From the NCBI RefSeq assembly GCF_001305855.1, contig NZ_LIXZ01000022.1, positions 1-50,921 of the forward strand: a stretch of DNA of 50,921 nucleotides, read 5' to 3'. Of this stretch, positions 25,695-33,810 are shown one piece after another; positions within the stretch are counted from its first letter, which is position 1, and each line of letters starts with the position of its first letter. A program made the translations under genes and the position numbers. The notes under the pieces are model-generated. The model searched no databases and was not told the DNA's origin. It saw only the letters and a list, made by a program, of their open reading frames with translations. Source of the DNA: Rossellomorea vietnamensis. Its GTDB lineage: Bacteria; Bacillota; Bacilli; Bacillales; Bacillaceae_B.

Positions 25695-26135
25695 TTGAGT
25701 ATTCATTACAATCAGTTTCGTTCATTACCCGAAGACCCTATCGTGAATGGAATGGTGACATTACATCAATCTATATTTGGAACTTCGCACAACCTGATCA
25801 CAAAAATGGCCAATAAGCCTGAAATATTAATAGATATAGCGATGGACGATTCCATAGTCATGGGATATAAAATAGGCTATGAACTGGACCGCTACATCTT
25901 TTACAGTTGGTTGGGCGGCGTGGATCCGGAATATCGAAAACAGGGCATCGCGGAAGAGCTGATGAAACGGCAGCATCAAACCTTGAAAGAACATGGCTAT
26001 ACGGTGGTGCAAACGAAAACCATGAATAGATGGCGCAGTATGCTGATTCTCAATATAAAGAATGGTTTTGATGTCATTGATACGTATACAGATGCGAAAG
26101 GCTTGCATAAGATCATTCTGGAAAAGAAGTTATAG
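25695..26135 (+). CDS. GNAT family N-acetyltransferase
   Basis: Acetyl-CoA-dependent acetyltransferase of 146 residues. Motif A reads GGVDPEYRKQGIAEELMKRQ, with the pyrophosphate-binding Q/RxxGxA pattern; NRWRSMLILNIKNGFDVI is the typical end of the fold. Starts at TTG (25695) with GAGGAGG upstream. It is 15 bases after the HAD remnant, so presumably the same operon. Substrate unknown. Confidence 0.88.
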   Translation: MSIHYNQFRSLPEDPIVNGMVTLHQSIFGTSHNLITKMANKPEILIDIAMDDSIVMGYKIGYELDRYIFYSWLGGVDPEYRKQGIAEELMKRQHQTLKEHGYTVVQTKTMNRWRSMLILNIKNGFDVIDTYTDAKGLHKIILEKKL

Positions 26136-26152
26136 TAGAGGGGAAGAATTCA

Positions 26153-26824
26153 ATGCTAAACAGTTTACCTGCACAGGAACCAATACCTGTTACAGAAGAT
26201 GCATCGACCATTAAGGTTAAAACGCTATTGATCTATTTGGCCATGCTGGCTCTCCCAGGTTATTTCATCAATCAACTGCCTCTTCAGAACTATGACGGAT
26301 TGAAAGGACTCATTTGGTTTTTATATTTTATGGCCGTCACGCTGGGTTATAAGGATATCAGGACGTTCATCGCGTCCCTCATGAAAGTGGAACTCTTCAA
26401 GAAACCAGGAACCTACATATGGATTTTTTTCACCTTTATGCTTCCTTACGTATTATTACACCTATGTCTCCATTTCGAAGTACTGCTCGACAAATATTAT
26501 ATTTTTTACTTCAACAATCATATGCTCCATGCAAGCAGCTGGCGAGAGACGGTCGATGTGGCTGTCCTGACACCGATCTCAGAAGAAATTGTATTCAGGG
26601 GCAGTTTGTTGACAGTTCTTTTAAAATTCGTAAAGCCGTTTTGGGCAGTCGGCATTACATCGATCTTATTTGGACTTATCCACCCATCGGATATTTGGCT
26701 GTTTACTGTACTCGCAGGTTTCCTTTTAACTCTGACTGCGTATAAAACCAAGTCGATCCTGCCCGCGATGGTCGCTCATTCACTCTGGAATTTGTATATG
26801 GTGCAGCTGTTTCTATATTTTTAA
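26153..26824 (+). CDS. CPBP family intramembrane metalloprotease
   Basis: Membrane protease of the CAAX/Abi group, 223 residues with about six hydrophobic helices. Catalytic motifs: EEIVFRG (Glu144, Glu145, Arg149), GLIHPSD (His177) and AHSLWN (His209, Asn213). Proteins of this group process peptides or act in immunity and sporulation, with no substrate apparent here. AGAGGGGAAG precedes the ATG. It is in line with the GNAT gene upstream (17-base gap). Confidence 0.9.
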   Translation: MLNSLPAQEPIPVTEDASTIKVKTLLIYLAMLALPGYFINQLPLQNYDGLKGLIWFLYFMAVTLGYKDIRTFIASLMKVELFKKPGTYIWIFFTFMLPYVLLHLCLHFEVLLDKYYIFYFNNHMLHASSWRETVDVAVLTPISEEIVFRGSLLTVLLKFVKPFWAVGITSILFGLIHPSDIWLFTVLAGFLLTLTAYKTKSILPAMVAHSLWNLYMVQLFLYF

Positions 26825-26845
26825 AAACAGGAGGGGAGTGAATCG

Positions 26846-27295
26846 GTGAAAAAAATAAGTATTGTACTGGGCGTGATCCTGCTAGTCCCATACTGGCCAA
26901 TCTCCATACGATCATCGCTTCAGCCAAGTGGTATTCGTTCGAGCATAACAAGAACGTTTCAACCAAAACCAAAACCATAACATCCCGTGACATATTTGAG
27001 AGGTTGTACCAACAAAGAGAATTGGCAGCAGAATTGGAAGACACGATTGTTTATTCAAGGATAGGGGATGAAGTACGACAAAGGGGCTGATGAGGCTTCG
27101 ACTTATGAAATATTGTTTATGGATAACGATCAAATCACCTCTTTAAAAGTGGAGCTGCCAATCACCACATATGACGATGGGGATAAGTCCATTGAATTTA
27201 TTTCAGGAAAAGGTGAAGTGCTAGAGGTATGTGAGGACGGTCAATGGGAAGAGTTTAATGGTTCTTTACAGGAGTTAATGAAAAAAGCCCATTAA
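26846..27295 (+). pseudogene. Secreted protein gene with two compensating frameshifts
   Basis: Reading from a GTG at 26846 (GGAGGGGAGTG upstream): frame one gives MKKISIVLGVIL, a signal peptide. Near 26880 the sense continues one frame over as ASPILANLHTIIASAKWYSF, then EHNKNVSTKTKTITSRDIFE and RLYQQRELAAELEDTIVYSR. Near 27065 it returns to the first frame as KYDKGADEASTYEILFMDND and on to the end at 27295. Shifts are -1 and +1. No named family. A small stand-alone product (75 residues) from 27068 lacks a good ribosome site. Confidence 0.6.
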
Positions 27296-27296
27296 A

Positions 27297-27332
27297 AAAC
27301 GCTCAGAAAAAATGACACTGAGCGTTCTTTGT
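27297..27332. terminator. Bidirectional terminator
   Basis: AACGCTCAG / CTGAGCGTT stem between convergent genes; A run on one side, CTTT on the other. Confidence 0.75.
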
Positions 27333-27337
27333 GATCA

Positions 27338-27694
27338 TCATGCCTGCTTCTGATTATATCCCCGTTCCCCATAAGGCTGCATTTTCTCCAACCAGTTTTC
27401 CTCCAACTCAGCCAGAGCTTCTTTCTCCGTAACAAATGGATCATCATTCTTTTTCAATTTCTCCAGCACCTCAAAGGTAAAAGCGTCTTTGCCAAACTGG
27501 TTCCATTCAGTTTGTAACGCTTTACTGGTCGTGAATCCTTTGTTATCAAGCATAAACTTGATCCCGTTCAGGGTCTTCAAGTTCTTCGTACTTCCGATAT
27601 AAATTTTACTGTTTTGATTGTTTGTAATTTGAAAGACACCTGCTTCAACCGGTGTTTCTTTATACTGTTGTTTTAACTCTCTTTTTCGATCCAT
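27338..27694 (-). CDS. GIY-YIG nuclease family protein
   Basis: Small GIY-YIG-fold protein of 118 residues. The signature is GVFQITNNQNSKIYIGSTKN (the GIY position reads GVF, the YIG is intact), with a conserved Arg replaced by Lys/Asn in the next helix, and EEKEALAELEENWLEKMQP-type end (ELEENWLEK, with the likely metal-binding Glu). Downstream of and 16 bases from the DUF2087 regulator gene on the same strand, so an operon. Confidence 0.82.
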   Translation of the reverse strand: MDRKRELKQQYKETPVEAGVFQITNNQNSKIYIGSTKNLKTLNGIKFMLDNKGFTTSKALQTEWNQFGKDAFTFEVLEKLKKNDDPFVTEKEALAELEENWLEKMQPYGERGYNQKQA

Positions 27695-27710
27695 GGTTGA
27701 GACCTCCAGT

Positions 27711-28457
27711 TTATTTTTTTACCCAATACTTGCTTCCGTCAGATTTCCGGTCCAGTAAGCCGTATTCAATCATGTATCTTCTGATGAGGGCATAATCTTC
27801 AAAAAAGCCTTTTAGTACCCCGTTTAATTCTTTTTCATCGTACACATGGTCTTTCTTCAACTGTTTTGAAATCTCACGAAGGACGACCAGCCTTTGTTTT
27901 TCTTTAGGCGGAAATTTCGTCAATGCCCCGTCGGAGAAGTATTTCTTCAGTATTTTATCCTGTTCGTCCTGAGTGACATTGTACCGTTCGTCTACCATGG
28001 TGGCTGTTTTATGAACCGGTACAAACGTCGGGGCGTTCTCATCTTTTTCTTTCAGTAATTCCATCATCGTCAGGAAGGTCTTCGCCTGTCGCTCCTTTTC
28101 TTTTAAAGCAAAGCGGTGATGACGGATGGTGGAGGCACTGCCAATATCCAGTTCTTCCTGAATGTCCTTATCGTTTTTCCCTTGGTAAAAAAGGGTCAGT
28201 AAACGTTTCTGATGATCGGTAAGCCCCGTTAGCTTTTTATCCATCCCGATCAAATAATCAAATACAGATGTGTGCGCCTGTTCAATATGAACAGCCATAT
28301 ATTTTTCAGCCAGGTAAAATTGATTTTCATATGGGTAAACCATGCCTTTTTCAATGGTCTCTCCGCACATAAGACAAATACATGCATCTTCTTCTTCAAT
28401 ATAGCCTCTCTTCATTTCTTCCAAAGTGGCATTCCAAAACAGGTTGGAAAGTTCCAT
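27711..28457 (-). CDS. DUF2087 transcriptional regulator with LuxR-like HTH and a zinc-finger-like N terminus
   Basis: Protein of 248 residues with three parts. N terminus: C28-X2-C31 and H57-X4-H62 (CLMCGETIEKGMVYP ... HIEQAH), a possible zinc site. Middle: LTDHQKRLLTLFYQGKNDKD with IGSASTIRHHRF, a LuxR-type HTH. C terminus: DUF2087 (KYFSDGALTKFPPKEKQRLV ... IRRYMIEYGLLDR ... YWVKK). Upstream is a promoter with an exact 13-bp direct repeat. The pairing with a GIY-YIG protein is worth noting; the role is unknown. Confidence 0.85.
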   Translation of the reverse strand: MELSNLFWNATLEEMKRGYIEEEDACICLMCGETIEKGMVYPYENQFYLAEKYMAVHIEQAHTSVFDYLIGMDKKLTGLTDHQKRLLTLFYQGKNDKDIQEELDIGSASTIRHHRFALKEKERQAKTFLTMMELLKEKDENAPTFVPVHKTATMVDERYNVTQDEQDKILKKYFSDGALTKFPPKEKQRLVVLREISKQLKKDHVYDEKELNGVLKGFFEDYALIRRYMIEYGLLDRKSDGSKYWVKK

Positions 28458-28487
28458 TTCTTAACACGCCCAACTTAAACTTAATTT

Positions 28488-28540
28488 AATTTTGTTTGTT
28501 TATTTGTAAATATATTATAATTTTGTTTGTTAAATGTCAA
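28488..28540 (-). promoter_or_regulatory. Promoter of the DUF2087/GIY-YIG operon with a direct-repeat operator
   Basis: On the minus strand: TTGACA (28540-28535) and TAATAT/TATAAT around 28519-28512. The plus-strand 13-mer AATTTTGTTTGTT occurs exactly twice, at 28488-28500 and 28519-28531, 31 bp apart (three helical turns). One copy lies between the -35 and -10, and the other just past the start of transcription. Likely binding sites of the encoded regulator. Confidence 0.65.
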
Positions 28541-28643
28541 ACGAAATTCAGAATCTAACATACATCTTCCCTCTATATAAAGGAGATTGATCGATAAGAA
28601 TAGAATCTAAACTTACAAGGTTCATCCACTGGAGGTCATAAAC

Positions 28644-29468
28644 ATGAAAGAGCATATCGTCGAGGTCATCCATCAAATCGAAATCGATCACGATGTGAAA
28701 ATTTTATTTGCCTGCGAATCCGGCAGCAGGGCATGGGGGTTCCCTTCTAAAGACAGCGACTATGATGTCCGCTTCATTTATATCCATAAGCCAGACTGGT
28801 ATTTGTCCATTGATCAGAAGAGGGATGTGATTGAAATTCCGGGTGGGGATTCCGTCTCGATTCCGATTGATCTGTTGTTGGATATGAGCGGATGGGAGCT
28901 GACGAAGGCACTGAGGCTATTCCGGAAATCGAATCCGCCTCTTCTCGAGTGGCTCCGATCAAACATTGTCTACTACCAGTCTTATTCCACGATTGATCAA
29001 ATGAAGGAACTGGAGCAGAAGATATTTTCCCCCGTTTCCTGTATGCATCATTATTTGAGCATGGCGAAGGGCAATTTCCGGGATGATGTTCAGGGAGAGG
29101 AAGTAAGGATCAAGAAGTATTTGAATGTGCTCCGTCCCGTACTGGCTGCCAAATGGATCGAGAAATATGATTCGATCCCGCCGATTGAATTTCAAGAGCT
29201 GGTGGAAGAACTGGTGTCAGAGGGTGAATGGAAAGATTCGATCGCAAACTTGTTAGAACGGAAGAGAGCGGGAGAAGAGATTTATCTTGAAACGAGGATC
29301 GATAACATCAATGAGTATCTTCATGAAGAAATCGAACATTTAGAAACCTATGCGAAGTTATTAAATAAGGACATTCCTGATCCAACGGAAGAATTGGACA
29401 TGTTGTTAAGGGGGGCATTGAGAGAAGTTTGGGATGAGGAGTTGGGGGAATTGGGAAAACGGAGATAG
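28644..29468 (+). CDS. Nucleotidyltransferase-domain protein (YcgL type)
   Basis: Predicted nucleotidyltransferase of the DNA-polymerase-beta superfamily, 274 residues. The active-site pattern is ESGSRAWGFPSKDSDYDVRF (GSRAWGF at 27-33, two Asp of DSDYD at 37-41), followed by the helical YcgL part. Homologues are common in Bacillus; substrate not known. GGAGG precedes the ATG; single gene with terminator. Confidence 0.88.
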   Translation: MKEHIVEVIHQIEIDHDVKILFACESGSRAWGFPSKDSDYDVRFIYIHKPDWYLSIDQKRDVIEIPGGDSVSIPIDLLLDMSGWELTKALRLFRKSNPPLLEWLRSNIVYYQSYSTIDQMKELEQKIFSPVSCMHHYLSMAKGNFRDDVQGEEVRIKKYLNVLRPVLAAKWIEKYDSIPPIEFQELVEELVSEGEWKDSIANLLERKRAGEEIYLETRIDNINEYLHEEIEHLETYAKLLNKDIPDPTEELDMLLRGALREVWDEELGELGKRR

Positions 29469-29569
29469 GGGATGATTATACTAGTCACTGGTCAAGAACT
29501 GTGGTTTGTTGAAAATGGTATAAAATCATAGAATAAAAGGGCAAAAAGGTTAAGGATTACGTTCCGCTC

Positions 29570-29611
29570 AAAGAGTTCCAACCGTGGTCATAGGGGTGGA
29601 GCTCTTATTTG
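29570..29611 (+). terminator. Terminator of the nucleotidyltransferase gene
   Basis: AAGAGTTCCAACC pairs with GGTGGAGCTCTT around a 10-base loop, followed by ATTT; about 100 bases after the stop. Confidence 0.6.
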
Positions 29612-29647
29612 GTTATATCTTTCTTGAAGAGAAGAAGGGATAGAGAT

Positions 29648-29748
29648 TAATTGCGTCATTTTTGACCATGATTGCGTCATTTTAAGAATATTTGCGTCAT
29701 TATTTCGTTAATTGCGTCTTTTTCAAATTAATTGCGTCCTTTTCCAAA
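29648..29748. repeat. Phased intergenic repeat array, family A inverted (ATTGCGTCA), five units
   Basis: TTGCGTC starts at 29651, 29672, 29692, 29712 and 29732 (intervals 21, 20, 20, 20). The core ATTGCGTCATTTT is the reverse complement of the family A core at 2862-2985. It lies between convergent genes. Unit half between cores is A/T-rich and variable. Confidence 0.75.
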
Positions 29749-29763
29749 TAATCCCTCTTCGGT

Positions 29764-29877
29764 TCAGCACCACGCCCAGCTATTTCCCCCCGCTCCCTCA
29801 TCACTTCTCCGATTAAACCAGTACATAAGAAAAAAGCCCAGTGTAAATCCACCGCTCAATGTGAGGATGAATGTCAT
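29764..29877 (-). CDS. Small membrane peptide, 37 residues
   Basis: Reads MTFILTLSGGFTLGFFLMYW, then FNRRSDEGAGGNSWAWC. One membrane helix and a short polar tail. Its ATG overlaps the stop of the alpha/beta hydrolase gene (TAATG), so translation would be coupled. No family recognised. Moderate support from the overlap only. Confidence 0.45.
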   Translation of the reverse strand: MTFILTLSGGFTLGFFLMYWFNRRSDEGAGGNSWAWC

Positions 29878-30680
29878 TATCGGATCAACTTCAACAATTC
29901 CTCATTGCACTTTTCTTTCTCATCATAAACCAGTCTGTGTCCGCTTTCCTCGTATGGAATCAATGAAGAATCCTTAATGTGTTTGTGGAGTTCGACAGAG
30001 AAATTAAAATCACACGTCTGATCATGTTTGCCATGCATGAGAAGCGTTGGGACGCCAATGTCACTTAGCTCATTTCGAAGGTCTTCATCCCTCAAGGATT
30101 TGGCGCAAGCGATGGTTGCGTGGGCAGAGGCTTCGAGAGCGAGTCCATCAAACCACGCGGAGAGTTCATCAGAAACGTCAGAGTGGAAGGAGTTAGTGCC
30201 AATATCAGCTATTGTTGCCGGTCGGTCATTTTCAAGGTCTCGAATCAGCATGTCTACTTCTTCTTTTTTTATTCCATAGGGGAAATCGTCCCTCTGAGTG
30301 AAAAGCGGTGCAGCTGGTCCCATTAAGATCAATCTTTTTAAGCTGTCGGTCGCAAATTTCGTTGCGTAACGGATGGCAATTGGTCCACCCATCGAGAAGC
30401 CTGCAAGAAAAAAGCTTTGCAAATTCAGTTCTTTGACGACTGCGTCTATATCCTTTGCAAGAGTAGTATAATCATATCCATGAACAGGTTTGTCTGATTG
30501 ACCGTGCCCTCTCAAGTCCACTCCAATAAAACGGTAACCTTTTTGAGGTAATTCGTTCATTTGATATTCAAACATTTTATGATTGAGCGGCCATCCGTGG
30601 AGAAACACAATCGGCTGCCCTATTCCGATATCTTCTACAAATAATGAAACGTGCGGCTCTACTTCAACGTATCGACCCAT
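29877..30680 (-). CDS. Alpha/beta hydrolase
   Basis: Serine hydrolase of 267 residues similar to arylesterase/non-heme haloperoxidase-type proteins. Oxyanion loop HGW at 28-30, nucleophile Ser96 in GFSMGG, acid Asp220 in GKHDQ, and His248 in SGHRLVY complete the triad. DLRGHGQSDKP is the standard block after the third strand. AAAGGAGTG is upstream of the ATG. Substrate unknown. Confidence 0.9.
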   Translation of the reverse strand: MGRYVEVEPHVSLFVEDIGIGQPIVFLHGWPLNHKMFEYQMNELPQKGYRFIGVDLRGHGQSDKPVHGYDYTTLAKDIDAVVKELNLQSFFLAGFSMGGPIAIRYATKFATDSLKRLILMGPAAPLFTQRDDFPYGIKKEEVDMLIRDLENDRPATIADIGTNSFHSDVSDELSAWFDGLALEASAHATIACAKSLRDEDLRNELSDIGVPTLLMHGKHDQTCDFNFSVELHKHIKDSSLIPYEESGHRLVYDEKEKCNEELLKLIR

Positions 30681-30781
30681 TTATCTTGCACTCCTTTGAA
30701 TATGAGATACACACTATTTACCCTATGGCAAAAAGGGAAAACGTAACATTTAGAAGAAGGTCCATGCATTTCATTCCCGCC

Positions 30782-30836
30782 TTACCAAACCACCCAAATA
30801 AGATTATAATGGAAATATCTTCTACCTGTAGAAGAT
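30782..30836 (+). promoter_or_regulatory. Promoter of the two-component system with a dyad at the start site
   Basis: TTACCA (30782-30787), 17-base spacer, TATAAT (30805-30810). Right behind it is the dyad ATCTTCTACCTGTAGAAGAT (30817-30836): nine-base arms, perfect apart from the two central bases. Position at +1 suggests an operator. Confidence 0.6.
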
Positions 30837-30861
30837 AAATTACAGACTAGAGGTGATCTGT

Positions 30862-32058
30862 GTGAAACTGACATTCTTAAGCAGTCTCCGTCTGGTCATG
30901 TTCATCATGATCAGTTACATTTACTATACTTCTGTTGGTACACATACCACCGCCCAACTCATCTTTGTGATCATAGCCGGAATAGGGTTTATCCTTAATC
31001 ATCTATTATTGGCATCAACACGTGAAAATACATATTACCCACTACCCATTGCATTGGATTTTATTTTGATTACAGGGTTTGTGTTTTTTTATCCCGGCTC
31101 TGCCCTTTATTTGATCCTATTCGGTGTGAATGCGGTCACCCTCTTCTTAGTCGTGGAAGACAAAAAAGTTCTTTGGGGGTTCTCCCTTACCTTTTTCATT
31201 ATTTGGGGAGGAAGCATGTACTATATTTACCGGGCAACAGGCAGCATCTCTGTGATGGAAAACACCATCAATTTCAGCTTTATTGTGTTTGAGGCGGTCG
31301 TCGGACGACTTATACATAAACTTCTTCATGCACAGGCCAAAATTGAAACCCAGTACGGTGAACTGCAGGAGACCCATTCAGCGTTAACCTCGGCTCACGA
31401 GCAGCTTCATCACTACTCTAAGCAGGTGGAGGAGTTGACCCTGATCCGGGAACGGAACCGGATTTCAGGGGAAATCCATGACACGGTCGGTCACAAAATG
31501 ACGGCCCTCCTCATTCAGCTTCAGGTAGCGAAAGAGCTTATGGAACCCCGACCTGACATGAGCAAAGAGAAGATTGTACTCTGTGAGGACCTTGCGAGGG
31601 AGACCCTTCAGGAAATCCGCCTGTCGGTCAGGACATTGAAGGATCACGACCAGCCGCAATCCTTTGTCACGACAGTGCGCAAACTGTTGGAGGATTATCA
31701 GATGATGACGGGTCTCACGGCAAGCTTCACGGTCAAAGGGGATGTCACGAGAATCCCGATTTCCGTTCAACTCGATCTGACCAGGGTCATACAGGAATCG
31801 ATCACCAATGCCGTTCGGCACGGTCAGGCAAAAGCATGCAGTGTCTTCCTCGATGTATCCGAGTCCATGGTGGAAATCAGGATTCAAGATGACGGACAAG
31901 GAGCGGCGGAAATCAATCCCGGATTCGGCTTGAAGCATATGAGGGACAGAATCCATGAACATGGGGGAACGACTTTGTTTGAAAGCGGAACAGAAGGGTT
32001 CCTTGTGAAAGCAACCGTACCGCTTATCGAGATGAAATGGGAAATGGGGGGAACGTAA
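30862..32058 (+). CDS. lnrJ: Sensor histidine kinase (LnrJ/YfiJ-like)
   Basis: Membrane histidine kinase of about 398 residues: five or six N-terminal membrane helices, a coiled linker, then the HisKA_3 box RNRISGEIHDTVGHKMTALL with His206, and an HATPase with NAVRHG and DDGQGA/GFGLKHMRDR. I use the GTG at 30862 since AGAGGTG precedes it at the right distance. Size and the order kinase-regulator-ATPase-permease-permease match B. subtilis lnrJKLMN (yfiJ-N), a linearmycin-resistance system; orthology is inference. Confidence 0.85.
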   Translation: MKLTFLSSLRLVMFIMISYIYYTSVGTHTTAQLIFVIIAGIGFILNHLLLASTRENTYYPLPIALDFILITGFVFFYPGSALYLILFGVNAVTLFLVVEDKKVLWGFSLTFFIIWGGSMYYIYRATGSISVMENTINFSFIVFEAVVGRLIHKLLHAQAKIETQYGELQETHSALTSAHEQLHHYSKQVEELTLIRERNRISGEIHDTVGHKMTALLIQLQVAKELMEPRPDMSKEKIVLCEDLARETLQEIRLSVRTLKDHDQPQSFVTTVRKLLEDYQMMTGLTASFTVKGDVTRIPISVQLDLTRVIQESITNAVRHGQAKACSVFLDVSESMVEIRIQDDGQGAAEINPGFGLKHMRDRIHEHGGTTLFESGTEGFLVKATVPLIEMKWEMGGT

Positions 32059-32715
32059 ATGGTCAGAATCGTAATCGTCGATGATCAGGAATTAATGAGG
32101 GACGGACTTGCCACGATATTGGATTTGAGACAGGAAATCGAGGTGGCAGGGGTTGCGTCTAACGGGCAGGAAGCATTTGAGAAGGCCGGGGAACTCCGCC
32201 CGGACATCGTGCTGATGGATATTCGGATGCCAATTGCGAGCGGGGTGGAAGGAACGAAGCTCATCACAGCCGCCTATCCGTACATCAAGGTCCTGATGCT
32301 CACGACGTTCAATGACAGTGAACTCATCTTTGAAGCATTGGAAGAGGGGGCAAGCGGTTATTTATTGAAGGATATGCCGACGGATGCCATCGTCCAGGCG
32401 ATCATGACCGTTCAATCCGGCGGCATGGTGCTACCGAAAGAGCTGACGGCGGATATCGTGAGGGAAATGAGGCGAAATCAGCCGGCAGAACAAATCAACA
32501 CAGTGCCGGAAATCGTAAAGGAACTGACGGAACGGGAACGGGAGGTTCTTCAACACCTCGGTCTCGGACTGAACAACAAAGAAATTGCAGGAAAGCTTTA
32601 TATATCCGAAGGCACCGTTAAGAATCATGTGTCCAATCTCATCAGCAAACTTCAGTTAAGGGACCGGACTCAGGCTGCGATTTTTGCCGTCCGTTACCAC
32701 ATCACGCATTATTGA
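32059..32715 (+). CDS. lnrK: NarL-family response regulator (LnrK/YfiK-like)
   Basis: Response regulator of 218 residues: receiver with phospho-acceptor Asp54 (VLMDIRMP), Thr in LMLTTFND, Lys in GYLLKDMP, then a LuxR-type HTH (LTEREREVLQHLGLGLNNKE, ISEGTVKNHVSNL). Its ATG starts directly after the kinase stop, so the two are coupled. It probably controls the exporter genes that follow. Confidence 0.9.
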   Translation: MVRIVIVDDQELMRDGLATILDLRQEIEVAGVASNGQEAFEKAGELRPDIVLMDIRMPIASGVEGTKLITAAYPYIKVLMLTTFNDSELIFEALEEGASGYLLKDMPTDAIVQAIMTVQSGGMVLPKELTADIVREMRRNQPAEQINTVPEIVKELTEREREVLQHLGLGLNNKEIAGKLYISEGTVKNHVSNLISKLQLRDRTQAAIFAVRYHITHY

Positions 32716-32743
32716 CCCATGACTTTCAGCATAGTACTCCTAT

Positions 32744-32774
32744 GAAATACAGCTATCACAGCTGTATTTTTTTA
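32744..32774 (+). terminator. Terminator between regulator and exporter genes
   Basis: AAATACAGCT / AGCTGTATTT with a T run; it separates the two-component genes from the ABC operon. Confidence 0.8.
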
Positions 32775-32800
32775 CGTTCAAATTCTATCGCTGGGGGGAT

Positions 32801-32837
32801 TTGGAAAGAGGGGATCCCCGCTATACTTTAAGTATAG
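32801..32837 (+). promoter_or_regulatory. Exporter promoter with a perfect palindrome
   Basis: CTATACTTTAAGTATAG (32821-32837) is a perfect 17-base palindrome that contains the likely -10 (TATACT); TTGGAA lies 15 bases upstream and GGGGATCCCC between. Candidate binding site of the response regulator. Confidence 0.45.
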
Positions 32838-32862
32838 TCAAAGAAAAAAAGGGTGTGGAGAT

Positions 32863-33798
32863 ATGTTAGAGGTAAAAGAGCTGAAGAAGAGCTATGGAAA
32901 AAAAGAGGTTGTGAAGAACGTATCCTTTATGATCGAAAAAGGGGAGTCGTTCGGATTGCTTGGACCGAACGGAGCTGGAAAATCCACGACGATTTCGATG
33001 ATTTGCGGCCTCGTGCCGTATGATCATGGGGATGTGTTCGTTGCCAGTCAATCGGTGAAACAATTTCCCGTACTCATCAAAAAGAAAATCGGGGTGGTTC
33101 CCCAGGAAATTGCCCTGTATCCAACGATGTCAGCAAGAGATAACCTGCTGTTCTGGGGGAAGATGTACGGACTGACCGGAGCACAGGCAAAGAAACGGGT
33201 GGATGAAGTACTCGAAATCGTCGGACTGAAGGAACGGGGAAAAGAGCGGATTGAAACCTTCTCAGGAGGAATGAAGCGGAGGATCAACATCGGAGCCGCC
33301 CTGATGCACGAACCGGAGCTGTTGATCATGGATGAGCCGACGGTGGGAATCGATCCACAGTCGCGCAATCACATCTTAGAGACCGTCAAAGCACTGAATG
33401 AAAAAGGCATGACGATCATTTATACGAGTCATTACATGGAGGAAGTAGAATTCCTTTGTAACCGCGTCGGCATCATGGATCATGGGGAAGTAATCGCCCT
33501 TGGGACGAAGTCGGAACTGTGCAGCCGCCTTGCGGGAAGCAGCTTCATCCAGATAAAGGTGGAAAACCTATCGTATGAGGCGATGCGGGAGTTGAAAAAG
33601 GCAGAAGGGATGGTTCAAATCGCTTTTCAACAAGAAGCGGGCATCATCGAAGTATTTGCACCGAACCCGCAGGAAGCCGTGGCCTCTGTCATCACGTCAG
33701 CCGTCCACGCCGGATTGAAGATCGAATCCGTTGAAATCAAAGAATCGAATCTGGAAACACTTTTCCTGCAGCTGACAGGACGAACGTTACGGGATTAG
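32863..33798 (+). CDS. lnrL: ABC transporter ATP-binding protein (LnrL/YfiL-like)
   Basis: Energy subunit of a type ABC-2 drug exporter, 311 residues, the same as LnrL. Walker A GPNGAGKST (34-42), signature FSGGMKRR, Walker B ELLIMDEPTVGID, and the H-loop YTSHYMEE are all intact. GTGTGGAG precedes the ATG. First gene of a three-gene exporter operon. Confidence 0.92.
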   Translation: MLEVKELKKSYGKKEVVKNVSFMIEKGESFGLLGPNGAGKSTTISMICGLVPYDHGDVFVASQSVKQFPVLIKKKIGVVPQEIALYPTMSARDNLLFWGKMYGLTGAQAKKRVDEVLEIVGLKERGKERIETFSGGMKRRINIGAALMHEPELLIMDEPTVGIDPQSRNHILETVKALNEKGMTIIYTSHYMEEVEFLCNRVGIMDHGEVIALGTKSELCSRLAGSSFIQIKVENLSYEAMRELKKAEGMVQIAFQQEAGIIEVFAPNPQEAVASVITSAVHAGLKIESVEIKESNLETLFLQLTGRTLRD

Positions 33799-33810
33799 GA
33801 GGAGAAAGAA

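Noticed and set aside
27068..27295. Independent gene of 75 codons
   Set aside because: No ribosome site; upstream sequence in other frames continues the same protein back to a signal peptide, so it is the 3' part of a frameshifted gene.
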